From the NCBI GenBank assembly GCA_032622095.1, contig CP136064.1:135541129-135605128 (forward strand): a DNA stretch of 64,000 nucleotides, given 5' to 3'. Origin of the DNA: Siphonodentalium dalli. Its lineage: Eukaryota; Mollusca; Scaphopoda; Gadilida; Siphonodentaliidae. Below are positions 1 through 12,831 of this stretch, one piece after another. The first letter of the stretch is position 1. Every line of letters begins with the position of its first letter. A model generated the notes under the pieces. That model did not search any database and was not told the origin of the DNA. It saw only the letters and a program-made list of their open reading frames with translations. The position numbers and the translations under genes were made by a program.

Positions 1-405
1 ACCATGAACAGAGGAGCACCTGGAAATTTCTTTGAAACATCTGTATCTTCATGGAGATATGATAGCCAGGTGTCCTCGAGATATTAGTCCAACCCACTAG
101 ATTGATTGATACATCTCAATATGTAAAACCCAATTATCATCTTTTATCGAACTAATGTGTTTATGATGTGCATGTATCATATTATAACGTCTAATATATA
201 CGCAGTTGTAAATAAATAAATACCTCATTATTGGTGGAACGGATTAATCGTGATAAACAGAATGACAATTGACAAGGTGAGCCACTACTTATATTCCATG
301 ACTGTAATAATCATGTTTTGTGATGCTATTTGAATATACAATTTATTTATTAACACTTTAAGCAAGAGCATTCTCTATTCCCAAAAAATCCACAGCATAC
401 ATTAA

Positions 406-433
406 CCTGGGCAACGCCGGGTAACCCTGCTAG
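406..433 (+). mobile_element. Helitron-like 3' terminus (element remnant)
   Basis: A GC-rich stem-loop (406-421, arms CCTG/CGGG and GC/GC around an AAC loop) is followed after 8 bases by CTAG and then T at 434. This is the CTRR-T ending with an upstream hairpin that is diagnostic of Helitrons. The hairpin matches those ending the elements at 18,515-19,839 and 51,369-52,329. I cannot find the 5' end in the first 400 bases, so this is probably a fragment or its start lies left of the window. Confidence 0.45.
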
Positions 434-865
434 TACATCTATATAGTGGAACTTTTAAGAGTCGAACCAAATTTCACACATGGGTTGGAATCTGAGATTA
501 CTTATCAGTAGTCAATTTATCCCGGGCAGAAAGGCACGGATCTTGACAGGGGTTATCGATGCCATTTTAATGACTTGAAACTTAAAAGCAGACCGCACCT
601 CGTAAAACATCCCCACAGGGCGTGAACGAGTGGCTTGATCCAGTGAAATACCTGCTGATGAGTAGAACAAAGAAAGCTCTCTTGATGTTAATGTGAACAA
701 TTCTATTAGTAAGAGGCGTGAACTCCACCCAGCTGGTTTGTATGGACCACGCGTGAGATTGAGTTCCATTCAGATAGCAGATCGACTCTAACTATAGGAA
801 GTTGATGTCCTATGAAATACAAACAATTCACTGGATTGGTGTGAAAATTCTCACAAAATCAGACT
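434..865. other. no gene seen
   Basis: Ordinary AT-rich sequence beside the Helitron end. Short open frames occur but none has recognisable similarity. The phrase at about 438-470 (TCTATATAGTGG, preceded by A) could be the start of another Helitron-type element, but I find no matching end. Confidence 0.4.
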
Positions 866-1041
866 GGGCTATACACCCTTGATTTACTAAATCCTGCTAT
901 ACACAGGTTTCGGCGACATACTCGCAAATATCACAGAATTATATTGAATTGAAGCAAAGATCACATAATTATATTGGGCTATACACCCTTGAGTAACTTA
1001 ATCCTGCTATACACAGGATATAACGACATACTCGCAAATAT
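866..1041. repeat. 110-bp direct repeat, two copies
   Basis: The block beginning GGGCTATACACCCTTGA occurs at 866 and again at 976. Both copies run through TCCTGCTATACACAGG and CGACATACTCGCAAATAT with few differences. The fixed offset of 110 bases shows a tandem duplication. Confidence 0.75.
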
Positions 1042-1934
1042 TGGATGGCAGACACCCCAGAAAGGTGTAGTTTGGCCAATGTTTTTGGCATAATTTCAGT
1101 ATGCATCATAACTGCATACCGACTTGTTTTTCGCTAACACATATAATATGGTATACTTACACATGGATGGGTTACATACCTGATGAGACAGACCCTCATT
1201 TCACCATAATTATGGTTAAATGTAAATGTAGTCGAAACATTGCTACCACCAAGAATTCCCATTCTGTGACTGCACACCACATGAATTGGGTAAAATATAT
1301 ACTAGTAATTGTGGTATTATGTAGTGGTGACGCACTCATGTTGCAATGTAGTATGTCATGTGGTGACTGACCATAGTTTTGACGGCGGAGTAGGAAATTT
1401 CCTATCTTATATTGAAAGTGTTCCCCTATCGTATTGCGATAATTGCCAACCGTGTTTCCGATAGGTGTACGCGTTTCCGATAGGTGTGATCGATCGGCGT
1501 ACCGTGTACCGATGTTTATACTTTGCGTAATGTGACTTCCTGGATATAGTGTAGTCGTTCTTTGACCGATATTGAGCTCCGCGTAAAGCATATATTGGTG
1601 TTCTGGAGATAATATAAAAAACAAAAAATAATACGCACGGGAGGAATTTTAGGGGCGGGCGCCTATGATAAACAAGTAATCATTTTTGAGGGGCCTAATA
1701 ATGATTGGGCTGTAGATTCAGACAACGATTAAATTTCAATAAACTTCATCAACATGATATTCTCGTTTTCGTTATATAACTATAAGCGGGGAGAGAGTGA
1801 GTGGATTATTGGGAATTGTAGAGTGAGAAACGATACGTGATGATAAAAGGTGCATTAAGAGCCCGAAAATTTGAACTTTAAATATTGTTCTGTGTCATTT
1901 TAACTTTCAACCACTGCGCTTGTATTGTTAACAT
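1042..1934. other. no gene supported
   Basis: Mixed-composition sequence. A 142-codon minus-strand frame (1,196-1,624) is the longest frame here, but it has no recognisable domain, no flanking splice or promoter context and overlaps a plus-strand frame of similar quality. I do not call it a gene. Confidence 0.4.
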
Positions 1935-2225
1935 TCATTCATAATGAGTGCCTTGTGTTCCTTTAGAGTGCATTGTGCTCCTTTAATATTCAAACACCAG
2001 TGCGTTTATTGTGTTTCTTTAACATTCATTCATAATGAGTGCCTTTTGTTCCTTTAGAGTGCTTTGTGTTCCTTTAATATTCAAACACCAGTGCGTTTAT
2101 TGTGTTTCTTTACATTCATTCATAATGAGTGCCTTGTGTTCATTTAGAGTGCATTGTGTTCCTTTAATATTCACACACCAATATCGCATCACGTCCCTTG
2201 CCTCGTGTTTCTTTAACATTCAACA
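1935..2225. repeat. ~91-bp minisatellite, about 3 copies
   Basis: ATTCATTCATAATGAGTGCC recurs at about 1,933, 2,024 and 2,114, each time followed by TTGTGTTCCTTTAGAGTGC or a close variant and by TCCTTTAATATTCAAACACC. The last copy degenerates after about 2,170. The open frame through this block is a by-product of the repeat. Confidence 0.8.
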
Positions 2226-3894
2226 CCTTGAGTGTATTGCCCCCTTTAATGATGTCATAGCGTGTGTACATACAAGACAGTATAACACTATGATTATGTC
2301 TGTATGTGTTGTTGGGAAGATGTGAAATATAAATTTCAAGGTTCAGTTCAGTCGTGTAGTAATTTCGTATACGTTAAACGCTCTTCATTCATGTGTTACA
2401 TACGGGAAGTTGTACTATTTTTGAAAGCAATCACGATACCTCCGTGTAAAATTTTCATTAAATTACAATAACCCAATGCTGTGGTGTAACAGGTTTATAG
2501 TCAACTAACCCAGAGTGACTTAATTCACAATGAAGTAGACTGCTGCAGATGCGATATGTATTGTTTATCCAGAGCTTAAGTGTGTAAACATCACATTTTG
2601 CTCGTCACCCTACGACCATATATACATGTAAACATAATACAATCATACCTCAGTTTAAGTATGTAAACATCGGATTTGCTCATCAGACGATAAGCTGACA
2701 ATATTTACGCATGGTCAAATTAGATTCATGCATAAAGGTAAGGTAATTTTTGTTATGGTCATGTTTTTGTTAAGACCATGTTCTAACATAGATCGATAAA
2801 TAAGTTAAAGATCGTTATATTCCACAGTCAATTCTATTGGTGATCGAATTTGATAACTATTTTATTGGAACAACTAAGAGTATTATTTATGTGAGATCAA
2901 TGAGTCCAATTATTATAAATAATACATTGCAGGCATCTCCGGACACCCGATTGCCACATTTAGTGATCACGTGATAAACTGATAAAATGTCCAGGTGACG
3001 TACTATATGTATGCATAACTCAATAAGCCGTTTATATGTACAGGTGAAGTATTAACGCGATAAGCTGCTGACATGTACGGGTGATCATACATGCAACCCG
3101 TGAAACTAATTTGATGTTATGGCCGTGTTTTGAGAAGTTTGGGAGATTACTTATATTCGGTATGAAATTCTTTTTCAACGTTTGAGGTCTTTTGCATTTA
3201 GTTACGGACAAGTCATCTTGGTTATTGGTTGGTTTTTCTCTACGGACAACTGATTTGATTAGGGTATTATCACGTAGTTCTGTGGCAAAACTCAGTGGAA
3301 AATCTTCATTAAATTACAATAACCCGCGGCTATGGTGTAACATAGATTCGATAACGCGCTTTATTATTTACGTACAAAGCCATACTTCTCAATAGCCCGT
3401 GACTATTTTATTCCACGTGTAAGCGACGCAAGTATAGTTGTGACGGCATTAATTTCTATACTCCGTCAACATGAAATTATTTTTTTTTACATCCGGGCGA
3501 TTCAGACCTATGGGCCCCCAGTGGTGGCCGCCATGTTGGAATAGAATTGACAAATTAATAAAACGAATTTATTTTTCTTCTTCGATCAGCCTCGTCATAG
3601 CAACACTATTAAATTTGAAAAACAAATCAACCTTATTCAAAATTAAATGCTTAATGTGGATTTAGCTGACACGGGTGCATAGCAGATTCATTGCCGTTAC
3701 AGGACTAACGATTCTCGTTCTAAGAACAATAACTCTATAAACGTACGCTCTTCCAATAATTCGCGATAATGCACGTGTGTCATTTATGTTGAAAGATGGA
3801 TAAAGAGCGTTGCTTTACTATGAGGTAATACTCCTTATTTGGACACGTACACATTGTACAATATATACGCGTATGAATAGGTGTGGGTAAGTGA
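2226..3894. other. intergenic, nothing recognised
   Basis: AT-rich sequence with several short dispersed similarities (for example TTCATTAAATTACAATAACCC near 2,455 and 3,305) that look like decayed repeat fragments. I find no credible coding frame or RNA gene. Confidence 0.4.
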
Positions 3895-3952
3895 TGTGAG
3901 ATGGGAAGGTGGTTGGGGTAGGGGAGGAGGGGTTGTTGGGGAGGGGAGTATT
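3895..3952 (+). other. G-rich tract, possible quadruplex
   Basis: The plus strand carries many GG/GGG/GGGG runs within 55 bases (GGGAAGGTGG, GGGGTAGGGGAGG, GGGGAGGGG). The spacing would allow an intramolecular G-quadruplex. No gene start lies beside it, so a regulatory role is not supported. Confidence 0.4.
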
Positions 3953-4213
3953 ATGACGTAGGTCTGTGACAAACATTGAGTGGAAAATCTCTTGTCAAAC
4001 AAAAGAGTTTTTACGATAGAACCCAGAGAGATATTATTATTGAAAAGATAATCGATTATACATGTATTTATTGGTGATGACATAATTCAAGTTCACATAT
4101 GGTAGGATATACAATATTTAAAGTGTTCATTTTTTTTTAATCCCAGTTGACAGAATCAGACATTTCTTCGGATGAATACGCACTATCCAGTAGGTAGGAA
4201 TATTCATCTGTTA

Positions 4214-4617
4214 CTCAAAATACAGTAAGATGTATGTGTGTCTGAATCTTTACGCAAATAATTCGGTTAAGCCGTCTTAAGCTGAGATTATTCGGTTGAT
4301 GTGTCAGACATTTAATAGTCGATCATGATTATTTTCAGTAAGATGTATGCCTGTCTGAACCTTTAAGCAAATAATTTGGTTAAGCCGTCTTAAGCTGAGA
4401 TTATTTAGTTGATGTGTCAGACATTTAATAGTCCGCCGAGATATAAAAAAAAAAGCAACTTCACACGATGAACCAACTTGTTAGTCAACAATATACACAT
4501 GACGCTCAAATATGACGACCTGCTCTATGAATAATTTGGTTAAGCCATCTTAAGCTGAGATTATTTAGTTTATGTGTCAGACACGCAATAGTCGGCCGAG
4601 ATTACAAAAAAAACAAA
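4214..4617. repeat. tandem repeat containing GGTTAAGCCGTCTTAAGC
   Basis: The phrase GGTTAAGCCnTCTTAAGCTGAG followed by ATTATT, GTGTCAGACA and AATAGTCG occurs three times (about 4,264, 4,379 and 4,541). The first two copies also share the leader CAGTAAGATGTATG. Copy spacing of about 115 and 162 bases shows an irregular tandem array. Confidence 0.75.
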
Positions 4618-4856
4618 ACAACTTCACCAAAAATATAAACACATAAACGTTGACGCTCAGATATGACGCCCTACTCTATCGAAAATATACGTACGCCCAT
4701 TTTTTTATCAACGATACTATAGTACTAACATACTCAAAATACACTTATGCCCAATTTTACGATTGAAGTCAAGGAGACCCACGTACTACTAACAGTTATC
4801 AAACACATATGTACACGAGTTAAGTTCAGCTGGTGTTTTTCTTGGTTGATGCGCAT
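4618..4856 (-). other. possible LINE 3' untranslated tail
   Basis: AT-rich sequence downstream (minus-strand sense) of the LINE coding end at 5,162. It directly continues the 129-bp repeat unit before diverging near 4,850. No poly(A) tract or target duplication was found to mark the true 3' end, so the assignment is only positional. Confidence 0.25.
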
Positions 4857-5243
4857 GACGTTAGCTTTCACCTGGTATAGCCTGGAAACTCTTGCTGACC
4901 AAGGCTACTCGCTAACGTGCTTACGGAACTTCTTCTTCGGTTGTAATTCCAAGTCTTTGACTGCTTCTTGGAATAAGAATGCACGTGACGTTAGCTTTCA
5001 CCTGGTATAGCCTGGAAACCCTTGCTGACCAAGGTTACTCGCTAACGTGCTTACGGGACTTCTTCGGTTGTAATTCCAAGTCTTTGACTGCTTCTTGGAA
5101 TAAGAATGCGCGTGACGTTAGCTTTCACCTGGTATAGCCTGGAAACCCTTGCTGACCAAGGTTACTCGCTAACGTTCTTACGGGACTTCTTCTTCGGTTT
5201 TAATTCCAAGTCTTTGAATGCTTCTTGGAATAAGAATGTTTTC
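4857..5243 (-). repeat. 129-bp tandem repeat derived from LINE 3' end, 3 copies
   Basis: GACGTTAGCTTTCACCTGG recurs at 4,857, 4,986 and 5,115, an offset of 129 bases. Each unit on the minus strand contains a version of the LINE's final codons (a FLFQEA-like start, KDLEL, a lysine-rich stretch, RK(H/N)VSE, stop) plus about 50 bases of 3' untranslated sequence. The unit is therefore a tandem amplification of the end of the LINE ORF, and only the copy next to the intact reading frame (from 5,243) is in the coding position. Confidence 0.8.
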
Positions 5244-5292
5244 AGTTGCTTTTTGGAGTCGTCATAGCAGCCGTTCATGCGTAAATTACGGT
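5162..5292 (-). pseudogene. LINE reverse transcriptase ORF, C-terminal end (CR1/L2-like)
   Basis: This is the last part of a non-LTR retrotransposon ORF whose upstream part lies 30 kb away at 35,267-35,820. On the minus strand the frame includes QLKTFLFQEA, the conserved closing motif of CR1/L2/Rex-type LINE proteins, then KDLEL, a lysine run and a TAA stop at 5,162-5,164. The codon split by the foldback insertion (after WNAL) continues here without frameshift or stop. What is seen: frame continuity and matching family motifs on both sides. What is inferred: both halves were one LINE before the insertion. The 5' part of the LINE is also broken, so it is not a functional gene. Confidence 0.85.
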
Positions 5293-5301
5293 CCAGTGCG
5301 T
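5293..5301. other. 9-bp target-site duplication, left copy
   Basis: CCAGTGCGT directly precedes the left terminus of the giant foldback element. The identical 9-mer follows the right terminus at 35,267-35,275. In the LINE this 9-mer, reversed, covers the codons for N-A-L. Confidence 0.88.
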
Positions 5302-7409
5302 GGGTCCGTGAAGTTAGCACAACATTCAGCATTCAACATTCGTTCAACATTCGCGTGAAGTTGGCACAACATTCAACATTCAACATTCGTTCAACATTCG
5401 AATTTTCTTGTACATTTGTTTTTGAACGTGAATGGATTGAGTGGGTCGTATATATAGCACCCCTATCAAAATTAGAGTATTCGATACTTCGATGCTCATT
5501 TTTGAGCAATTTTAACATACGATTTTTCTCGTACATAAATTGTTTTAATGTGAATGGATTTAGTGGGTCGTATACATAGCACTCTTATCAAAATGATTAT
5601 TGGATACCTCGACGCTCATTTTTGAGCAATTTCAAATCACGCTCATTTTTGAGCAATTTCAATTCCGGGGGAGAGATGGGGCACATCATATACGCATGAT
5701 AGGATCGGGCCCATATATGCAGGCATTATACCCCGATGGTACTTTAATTCTCCATAGGGCCCACGCCTAGCATGTGTGGTTTTCGCTGGCGAATGTTGAA
5801 CAGAAAGAACATGCAACATTCGTTCAACATTCGCGTGAAGTTGGCACAACATTCAACATTCAACATTCGTTCAACATTCGAATTTTCTTGTACATTTGTT
5901 TTTGAACGTGAATGGATTGAGTGGGTCGTATATATAGCACCCCTATCAAAATTAGAGTATTCGATACTTCGATGCTCATTTTTGAGCAATTTTAACATAC
6001 GATTTTTCTCGTACATAAATTGTTTTAATGTGAATGGATTTAGTGGGTCGTATACATAGCACTCTTATCAAAATGATTATTGGATACCTCGACGCTCATT
6101 TTTGAGCAATTTCAAATCACGCTCATTTTTGAGCAATTTCAAATCACGCTCATTTTTGAGCAATTTCAATTCCGGGGGAGAGATGGGGCACATCATATAC
6201 GCATGATCGGATCGGGCCCATATATGCAGGCATTATACCCCGATGGTACTTTAATTCTCCATAGGGCCCACGCCTAGCATGTGTGGTTTTCGCTGGCGAA
6301 TGTTGAACAGAAAGAACATGCAACATTCGTTCAACATTCGCGTGAAGTTGGCACAACATTCAACATTCAACATTCGTTCAACATTCGAATTTTCTTGTAC
6401 ATTTGTTTTTGAACGTGAATGGATTGAGTGGGTCGTATATATAGCACCCCTATCAAAATTAGAGTATTCGATACTTCGATGCTCATTTTTGAGCAATTTT
6501 AACATTCGATTTTTCTTGTACGTAAATTGTTTTAATGTGAATGGATTTAGTGGGTCGTATACATAGCACTCTTATCAAAATGATTATTGGATACCTCGAC
6601 GCTCATTTTTGAGCAATTTCAAATCACGCTCATTTTTGAGCAATTTCAATTCCGGGGGAGAGAGGGGGCACATCATATACCCATGATCGGATCGGGCCCA
6701 TATATGCAGGCATTATACCCCGATTGTACTTTAATTCTCCATAGGGCCCACGCCTAGCATGTGTGGTTTTCGCTGGCGAATGTTGAACAGAAAGAACATG
6801 CAACAATTGGTTCAACATTCGCGTGAAGTTGGCACAACATTCAACATTCAACATTCGTTCAACATTCGAATTTTCTTGTACATTTGTTTTTGAACGTGAA
6901 TGGATTGAGTGGGTCGTATATATAGAACCCCTATCAAAATTAGAGTATTCGATACTTCGATGCTCATTTTTGAGCAATTGTAACATTCGATTTTTCTTGT
7001 ACATAAATTGTTTTAATGTCAATGGATTTAGTGGGTCGTATACATAGCACTCCTATCAAAATGAGTATTGGATACCTCGACGCTCATTTTTGAGAAATTT
7101 CAAATCACGCTCATTTTTGAGCAATTTCAATTCCGGGGGGGGGAGAGAGGGGGCACATCATATACGCATGATCGGATCGGGCCCATATATGCAGGCATTA
7201 TACCCTGATGGTACTTTAATTCTCCATAGGGCCCACGCCTAGCATGTGTGGTTTTCGCTGGCGAAATGTTGAACTGAAAGAACATGCAACATTCGTTCAA
7301 CATTCGCGTGAAGTTGGCACAACATTCAACATTCAACATTCGTTCAACATTCGAATTTTCTTGTACATTTGTTTTTGAACGTGAATGGATTGAGTGGGTC
7401 GTATATATA

Positions 7410-9360
7410 GCACCCATATCAAATCAAAATTAGAGTATTCGATACTTCGATGCTCATTTTTGAGCAATTTTAACATTCGATTTTTCTTGTACATAAATTG
7501 TTTTAATGTCAATGGATTTAGTGGGTCGTATACATAGCACTCTTATCAAAATGATTATTGCATGGATACCTCGACGCTCATGTTTGAGCAATTTCAAATC
7601 ACGCTCATTTTTTAGCAATTTCAATTCCGGGGGAGAGAGGGGGCACATCATATACGCATGATCGGATCGGGCCCATATATGCAGGCATTATACCCCGATG
7701 GTACTTTAATTCTCCATAGGGCCCACGCCTAGCATGTGTGGTTTTCGCTGGCGAATGTTGAACAGAAAGAACATGCAACATTCGTTCAACATTCGCGTGA
7801 AGTTGGCACAACATTCAACATTCAACATTCGTTCAACATTCGAATTTTCTTGTACATTTGTTTTTGAACGTGAATGGATTGAGTGGGTCGTATATATAGA
7901 ACCCCTATCAAAATTAGAGTATTCGATACTTCGATGCTCATTTTTGAGCAATTTTAACATTCGATTTTTCTTGTACATAAATTGTTTTAATGTCAATGGA
8001 TTTAGTGGGTCGTATACATAGCACTCCTATAAAAATGAGTATTGGATACCTCGACGCTCATTGTTGAGCAATTTCAAATCACGCTCATTTTTGAGCAATT
8101 TCAATTCCGGGGGGGAGAGAGGGGACACATCATATACGCATGATCGGATCGGGCCAATATATGCAGGCATTATACCCTGATGGTACTTTAATTCTCCATA
8201 GGGCCCACGCCTAGCATGTGTGGTTTTCGCTGGCGAATGTTGAACAGAAAGAACATGCAACATTCGTTCAACATTCGCGTGAAGTTGGAACAACATTCAA
8301 CATTCAACATTCGTTCAACATTCGAATTTTCTTGTACATTTGTTTTTGAACGTGAATGGATTGAGTGGGTCGTATATATAGCACCCATATCAAATCAAAA
8401 TTAGAGTATTCGATACTTCGATGCTCATTTTTGAGCAATTTTAACATTCGATTTTTCTTGTACATAAATTGTTTTAATGTCAATGGATTTAGTGGGTCGT
8501 ATACATAGCACTCTTATCAAAATGATTATTGCATGGATACCTCGACGCTCATGTTTGAGCAATTTCAAATCACGCTCATTTTTTAGCAATTTCAATTCCG
8601 GGGGAGAGAGGGGGCACATCATATACGCATGATCGGATCGGGCCCATATATGCAGGCATTATACCCCGATGGTACTTTAATTCTCCATAGGGCCCACGCC
8701 TAGCATGTGTGGTTTTCGCTGGCGAATGTTGAACAGAAAGAACATGCAACATTCGTTCAACATTCGCGTGAAGTTGGCACAACATTCAACATTCAACATT
8801 CGTTCAACATTCGAATTTTCTTGTACATTTGTTTTTGAACGTGAATGGATTGAGTGGGTCGTATATATAGAATCCCTATCAAAATTAGAGTATTCGATAC
8901 TTCGATGCTCATTTTTGAGCAATTTTAACATTCGATTTTTCTTGTACATAAATTGTTTTAATGTCAATGGATTTAGTGGGTCGTATACATAGCACTCCTA
9001 TAAAAATGAGTATTGGATACCTCGACGCTCATTGTTGAGCAATTTCAAATCACGCTCATTTTTGAGCAATTTCAATTCCGGGGGGGAGAGAGGGGACACA
9101 TCATATACGCATGATCGGATCGGGCCAATATATGCAGGCATTATACCCTGATGGTACTTTAATTCTCCATAGGGCCCACGCCTAGCATGTGTGGTTTTCG
9201 CTGGCGAATGTTGAACAGAAAGAACATGCAACATTCGTTCAACATTCGCGTGAAGTTGGAACAACATTCAACATTCAACATTCGTTCAACATTCGAATTT
9301 TCTTGTACATTTGTTTTTGAACGTGAATGGATTGAGTGGGTCGTATATATAGCACCCCTA
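7410..9360 (+). repeat. 971-bp higher-order repeat in left arm
   Basis: A two-unit block is repeated at an offset of 971 bases. The private variants CACCCATATCAAATC (7,411 and 8,382) and TTGCATGGATACC with CTCATGTTTGAGC (about 7,558 and 8,529) recur at this offset, as does the run of units between them. This shows a recent duplication by unequal exchange involving a dimer. Confidence 0.8.
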
Positions 9361-12300
9361 TCAAAATTAGAGTATTCGATACTTCGATGCTCATTTTTGA
9401 GCAATTTTAACATTCGATTTTTCTTGTACATAAATTGTTTTAATGTGAATGGATTTAGTGGGTCGTATACATAGCACTCTTATCAAAATGATTATTGCAT
9501 GGATACCTCGACGCTCATTTTTGAGCAATTTCAAATCACGCTCATTTTTGAGCAATTTCAATTCCGGGGGAGAGAGGGGGCACATCATATACGCATGATC
9601 TGATCGGGCCCATATATGCAGGCATTATACCCTGATGGTACTTTAATTCTCCATAGGGCCCACGCCTGCATGTGTGGTTTTCGCTGGCGAATGTTGAACA
9701 GAAAGAACATGCAACATTCGTTCAACATTCGCGTGAAGTTGGCACAACATTCGTTCAACATTCGAATTTTCTTGTACATTTGTTTTTGAACGTGAATTGA
9801 TTGAGTGGGTCGTATATATAGCACCCCTATCAAAATTAGAGTATTCGATACTTCGATGCTCATTTTTGAGCAATTTTAACATTCGATTTTTCTTGTACAT
9901 AAATTGTTTTAATGTCAATGGATTTAGTGGGTCGTATACATAGCACTCCTATCAAAATGAGTATTGGATACCTCGACGCTCATTTTTGAGCAATTTCAAA
10001 TCACGCTCATTTGAGCAATTTCAATTCCGGGGGAGAGAGGGGGCACATCATATACGCATGATCTGATCGGACCCATATATGCAGGCATTATACCCCGATG
10101 GTACTTTAATTCTCCATAGGGCCCACGCCTAGCATGTGTGGTTTTCGCTGGCGAATGTTGAACAGAAAGAACATGCAACAATTGGTTCAACATTCGCGTG
10201 AAGTTGGCACAACATTCAACATTCAACATTCGTTCAACATTCGAATTTTCTTGTACATTTGTTTTTGAACGTGAATGGATTGAGTGGGTCGTATATATAG
10301 CACCCCTATCAAAATTAGAGTATTCGATACTTCGATGCTCATTTTTGAGCAATTTTAACATTCGATTTTCTTTAACATAAATTGTTTTAATGTCAATGGA
10401 TTTAGTGGGTCGTATACATAGCACTCCTATTAAAATGAGTATTGGATACCTCGACGCTCATGTTTGAGCAATTTCAAATCACGCTAATTTTTTAGCAATT
10501 TCAATTCCGGGGGGAGAGAGGGGGCACATCATATACGCATGATCGGATCGGGCCCATATATGCAGGCATTATACCCCGATGGTACTTTAATTCTCCATAG
10601 GGCCCACGCCTAGCATGTGTGGTTTTTGCTGGCGAATGTTGAACAGAAAGAACATGCAACAATTGGTTCAACATTCGCGTGAAGTTGGCACAACATTCAA
10701 CATTCAACATTCGAATTTTCTTGTACATTTGTTTTTGAACGTGAATGGATTGAGTGGGTCGTATATATAGCACCCCTATCAAAATTAGAGTATTCGATAC
10801 TTCGATGCTCATTTTTGAGCAATTTTAACATTCGATTTTCTTGTACATAAATTGTTTTAATGTCAATGGATTTAGTGGGTCGTATACATAGCACTCCTAT
10901 CAAAATGAGTATCGGATACCTCGACGGTCATTTTTGAGCAATTTCAAATCACGCTCATTTTTTAGCAATTTCAATTCCGGGGGGAGAGAGGGGGCACATC
11001 ATATACGCATGATCGGATCGGGCCCATATATGCAGGCATTATACCCTATGGTACTTTAATTCTCCATAGGGCCCACGCCTAGCATGTGTGGTTTTTGCTG
11101 GCGAATGTTGAACAGAAAGAACATGCAACATTCGTTCAACATTCGCGTGAAGTTGGCACAACATTCAACATTCAACATTCGAATTTTCTTGTACATTTGT
11201 TTTTGAACGTGAATGGATTGAGTGGGTCGTATATATAGAACCCCTATCAAAATTAGAGTATTCGATACTTCGATGCTCATTTTTGAGCAATTTTAACATT
11301 CGATTTTCTTGTACATAAATTGTTTTAATGTCAATGGATTTAGTGGGTCGTATACATAGCACTCCTATCAAAATGAGTATCGGATACCTCGACGGTCATT
11401 TTTGAGCAATTTCAAATCACGCTCATTTTTGAGCAATTTCAATTCCGGGGGGAGAGAGGGGGCACATCATATACGCATGATCGGATCGGGCCCATATATG
11501 CAGGCATTATACTCTGATGGTACTTTAATTCTCCATAGGGCCCACGCTATAGCATGTGTGGTTTTCGCTGGCGAATGTTGAACAGAAAGAACATGCAACA
11601 TTCGTTCAACATTCGCGTGAAGTTGGCACAACATTCAACATTCAACATTCGTTCAACATTCGAATTTTCTTGTACATTTGTTTTTGAACTTGAATGGATT
11701 GAGTGGGTCGTATATATAGCACCCCTATCAAAATTAGAGTATTCGATACTTCGATGCTCATTTTTGAGCAATTTTAACATTCGATTTTTCTTGTACATAA
11801 ATTGTTTTAATGTGATTGGATTTAGTGGGTCGTATACATAGCACTCTTATCAAAATGATTATTGCATGGATACCTCGACGCTCATTTTTGAGCAATTTCA
11901 AATCACGCTCATTTTTGAGCAATTTCAATTCCGAGGGAGAGAGGGGCCACATCATATACGCCTGATCTGATCGGGCCCATATATGCAGGCATTATACCCT
12001 GATGGTACTTTAATTCTCCATAGGGCCCACGCCTGCATGTGTGGTTTTCGCTGGCGAATGTTGAACAGAAAGAACATGCAACATTCGCGTGAAGTTGGCA
12101 CAACATTCGTTTAACATTCGAATTTTCTTGTACATTTGTTTTTGAACGTGAATTGATTGAGTGGGTCGTATATATAGCACCCCTATCAAAATTAGAGTAT
12201 TCGATACTTCGATGCTCATTTTTGAGCAATTTTAACATTCGATTTTTCTTGTACATAAATTGTTTTAATGTGAATGGATTTAGTGGGTCGTATACATAGC

Positions 12301-12831
12301 ACTCCTATCAAAATGAGTATTGGATACCTGGACGCTCATTTTTGAGCAATTTCAAATCACGCTCATTTTTGAGCAATTTCAATTCCGGGGGAGAGAGGGG
12401 GCACATCATATACGCATGATCTGATCGGGCCCATATATGCAGGCATTATACCCCGATGGTACTTTAATTCTCCATAGGGCCCACGCCTAGCATGTGTGGT
12501 TTTCGCTGGCGAATGTTGAACAGAAAGAACATGCAACATTCGTTCAACATTCGCGTGAAGTCGGCACAACATTCAACATTCAACATTCGAATTTTCTTGT
12601 ACATTTGTTTTTGAACGTGAGTGGATTGAGTGGGTCGTATATATAGCACCCCTATCAAAATTAGAGTATTCGATACTTCGATGCTCATTTTTGAGCAATT
12701 TTAACATTCGATTTTTCTCGTACATAAATTGTTTTAATGTGAATGGATTTAGTGGGTCGTATACATAGCACTCTTATCAAAATGATTATTGGATACCTCG
12801 ACGCTCATTTTTGAGCAATTTCAAATCACGC

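Noticed and set aside
1196-1624. 142-codon minus-strand frame
   Set aside because: No domain or homology recognised, atypical composition and a competing plus-strand frame. It could be chance in AT-rich DNA.
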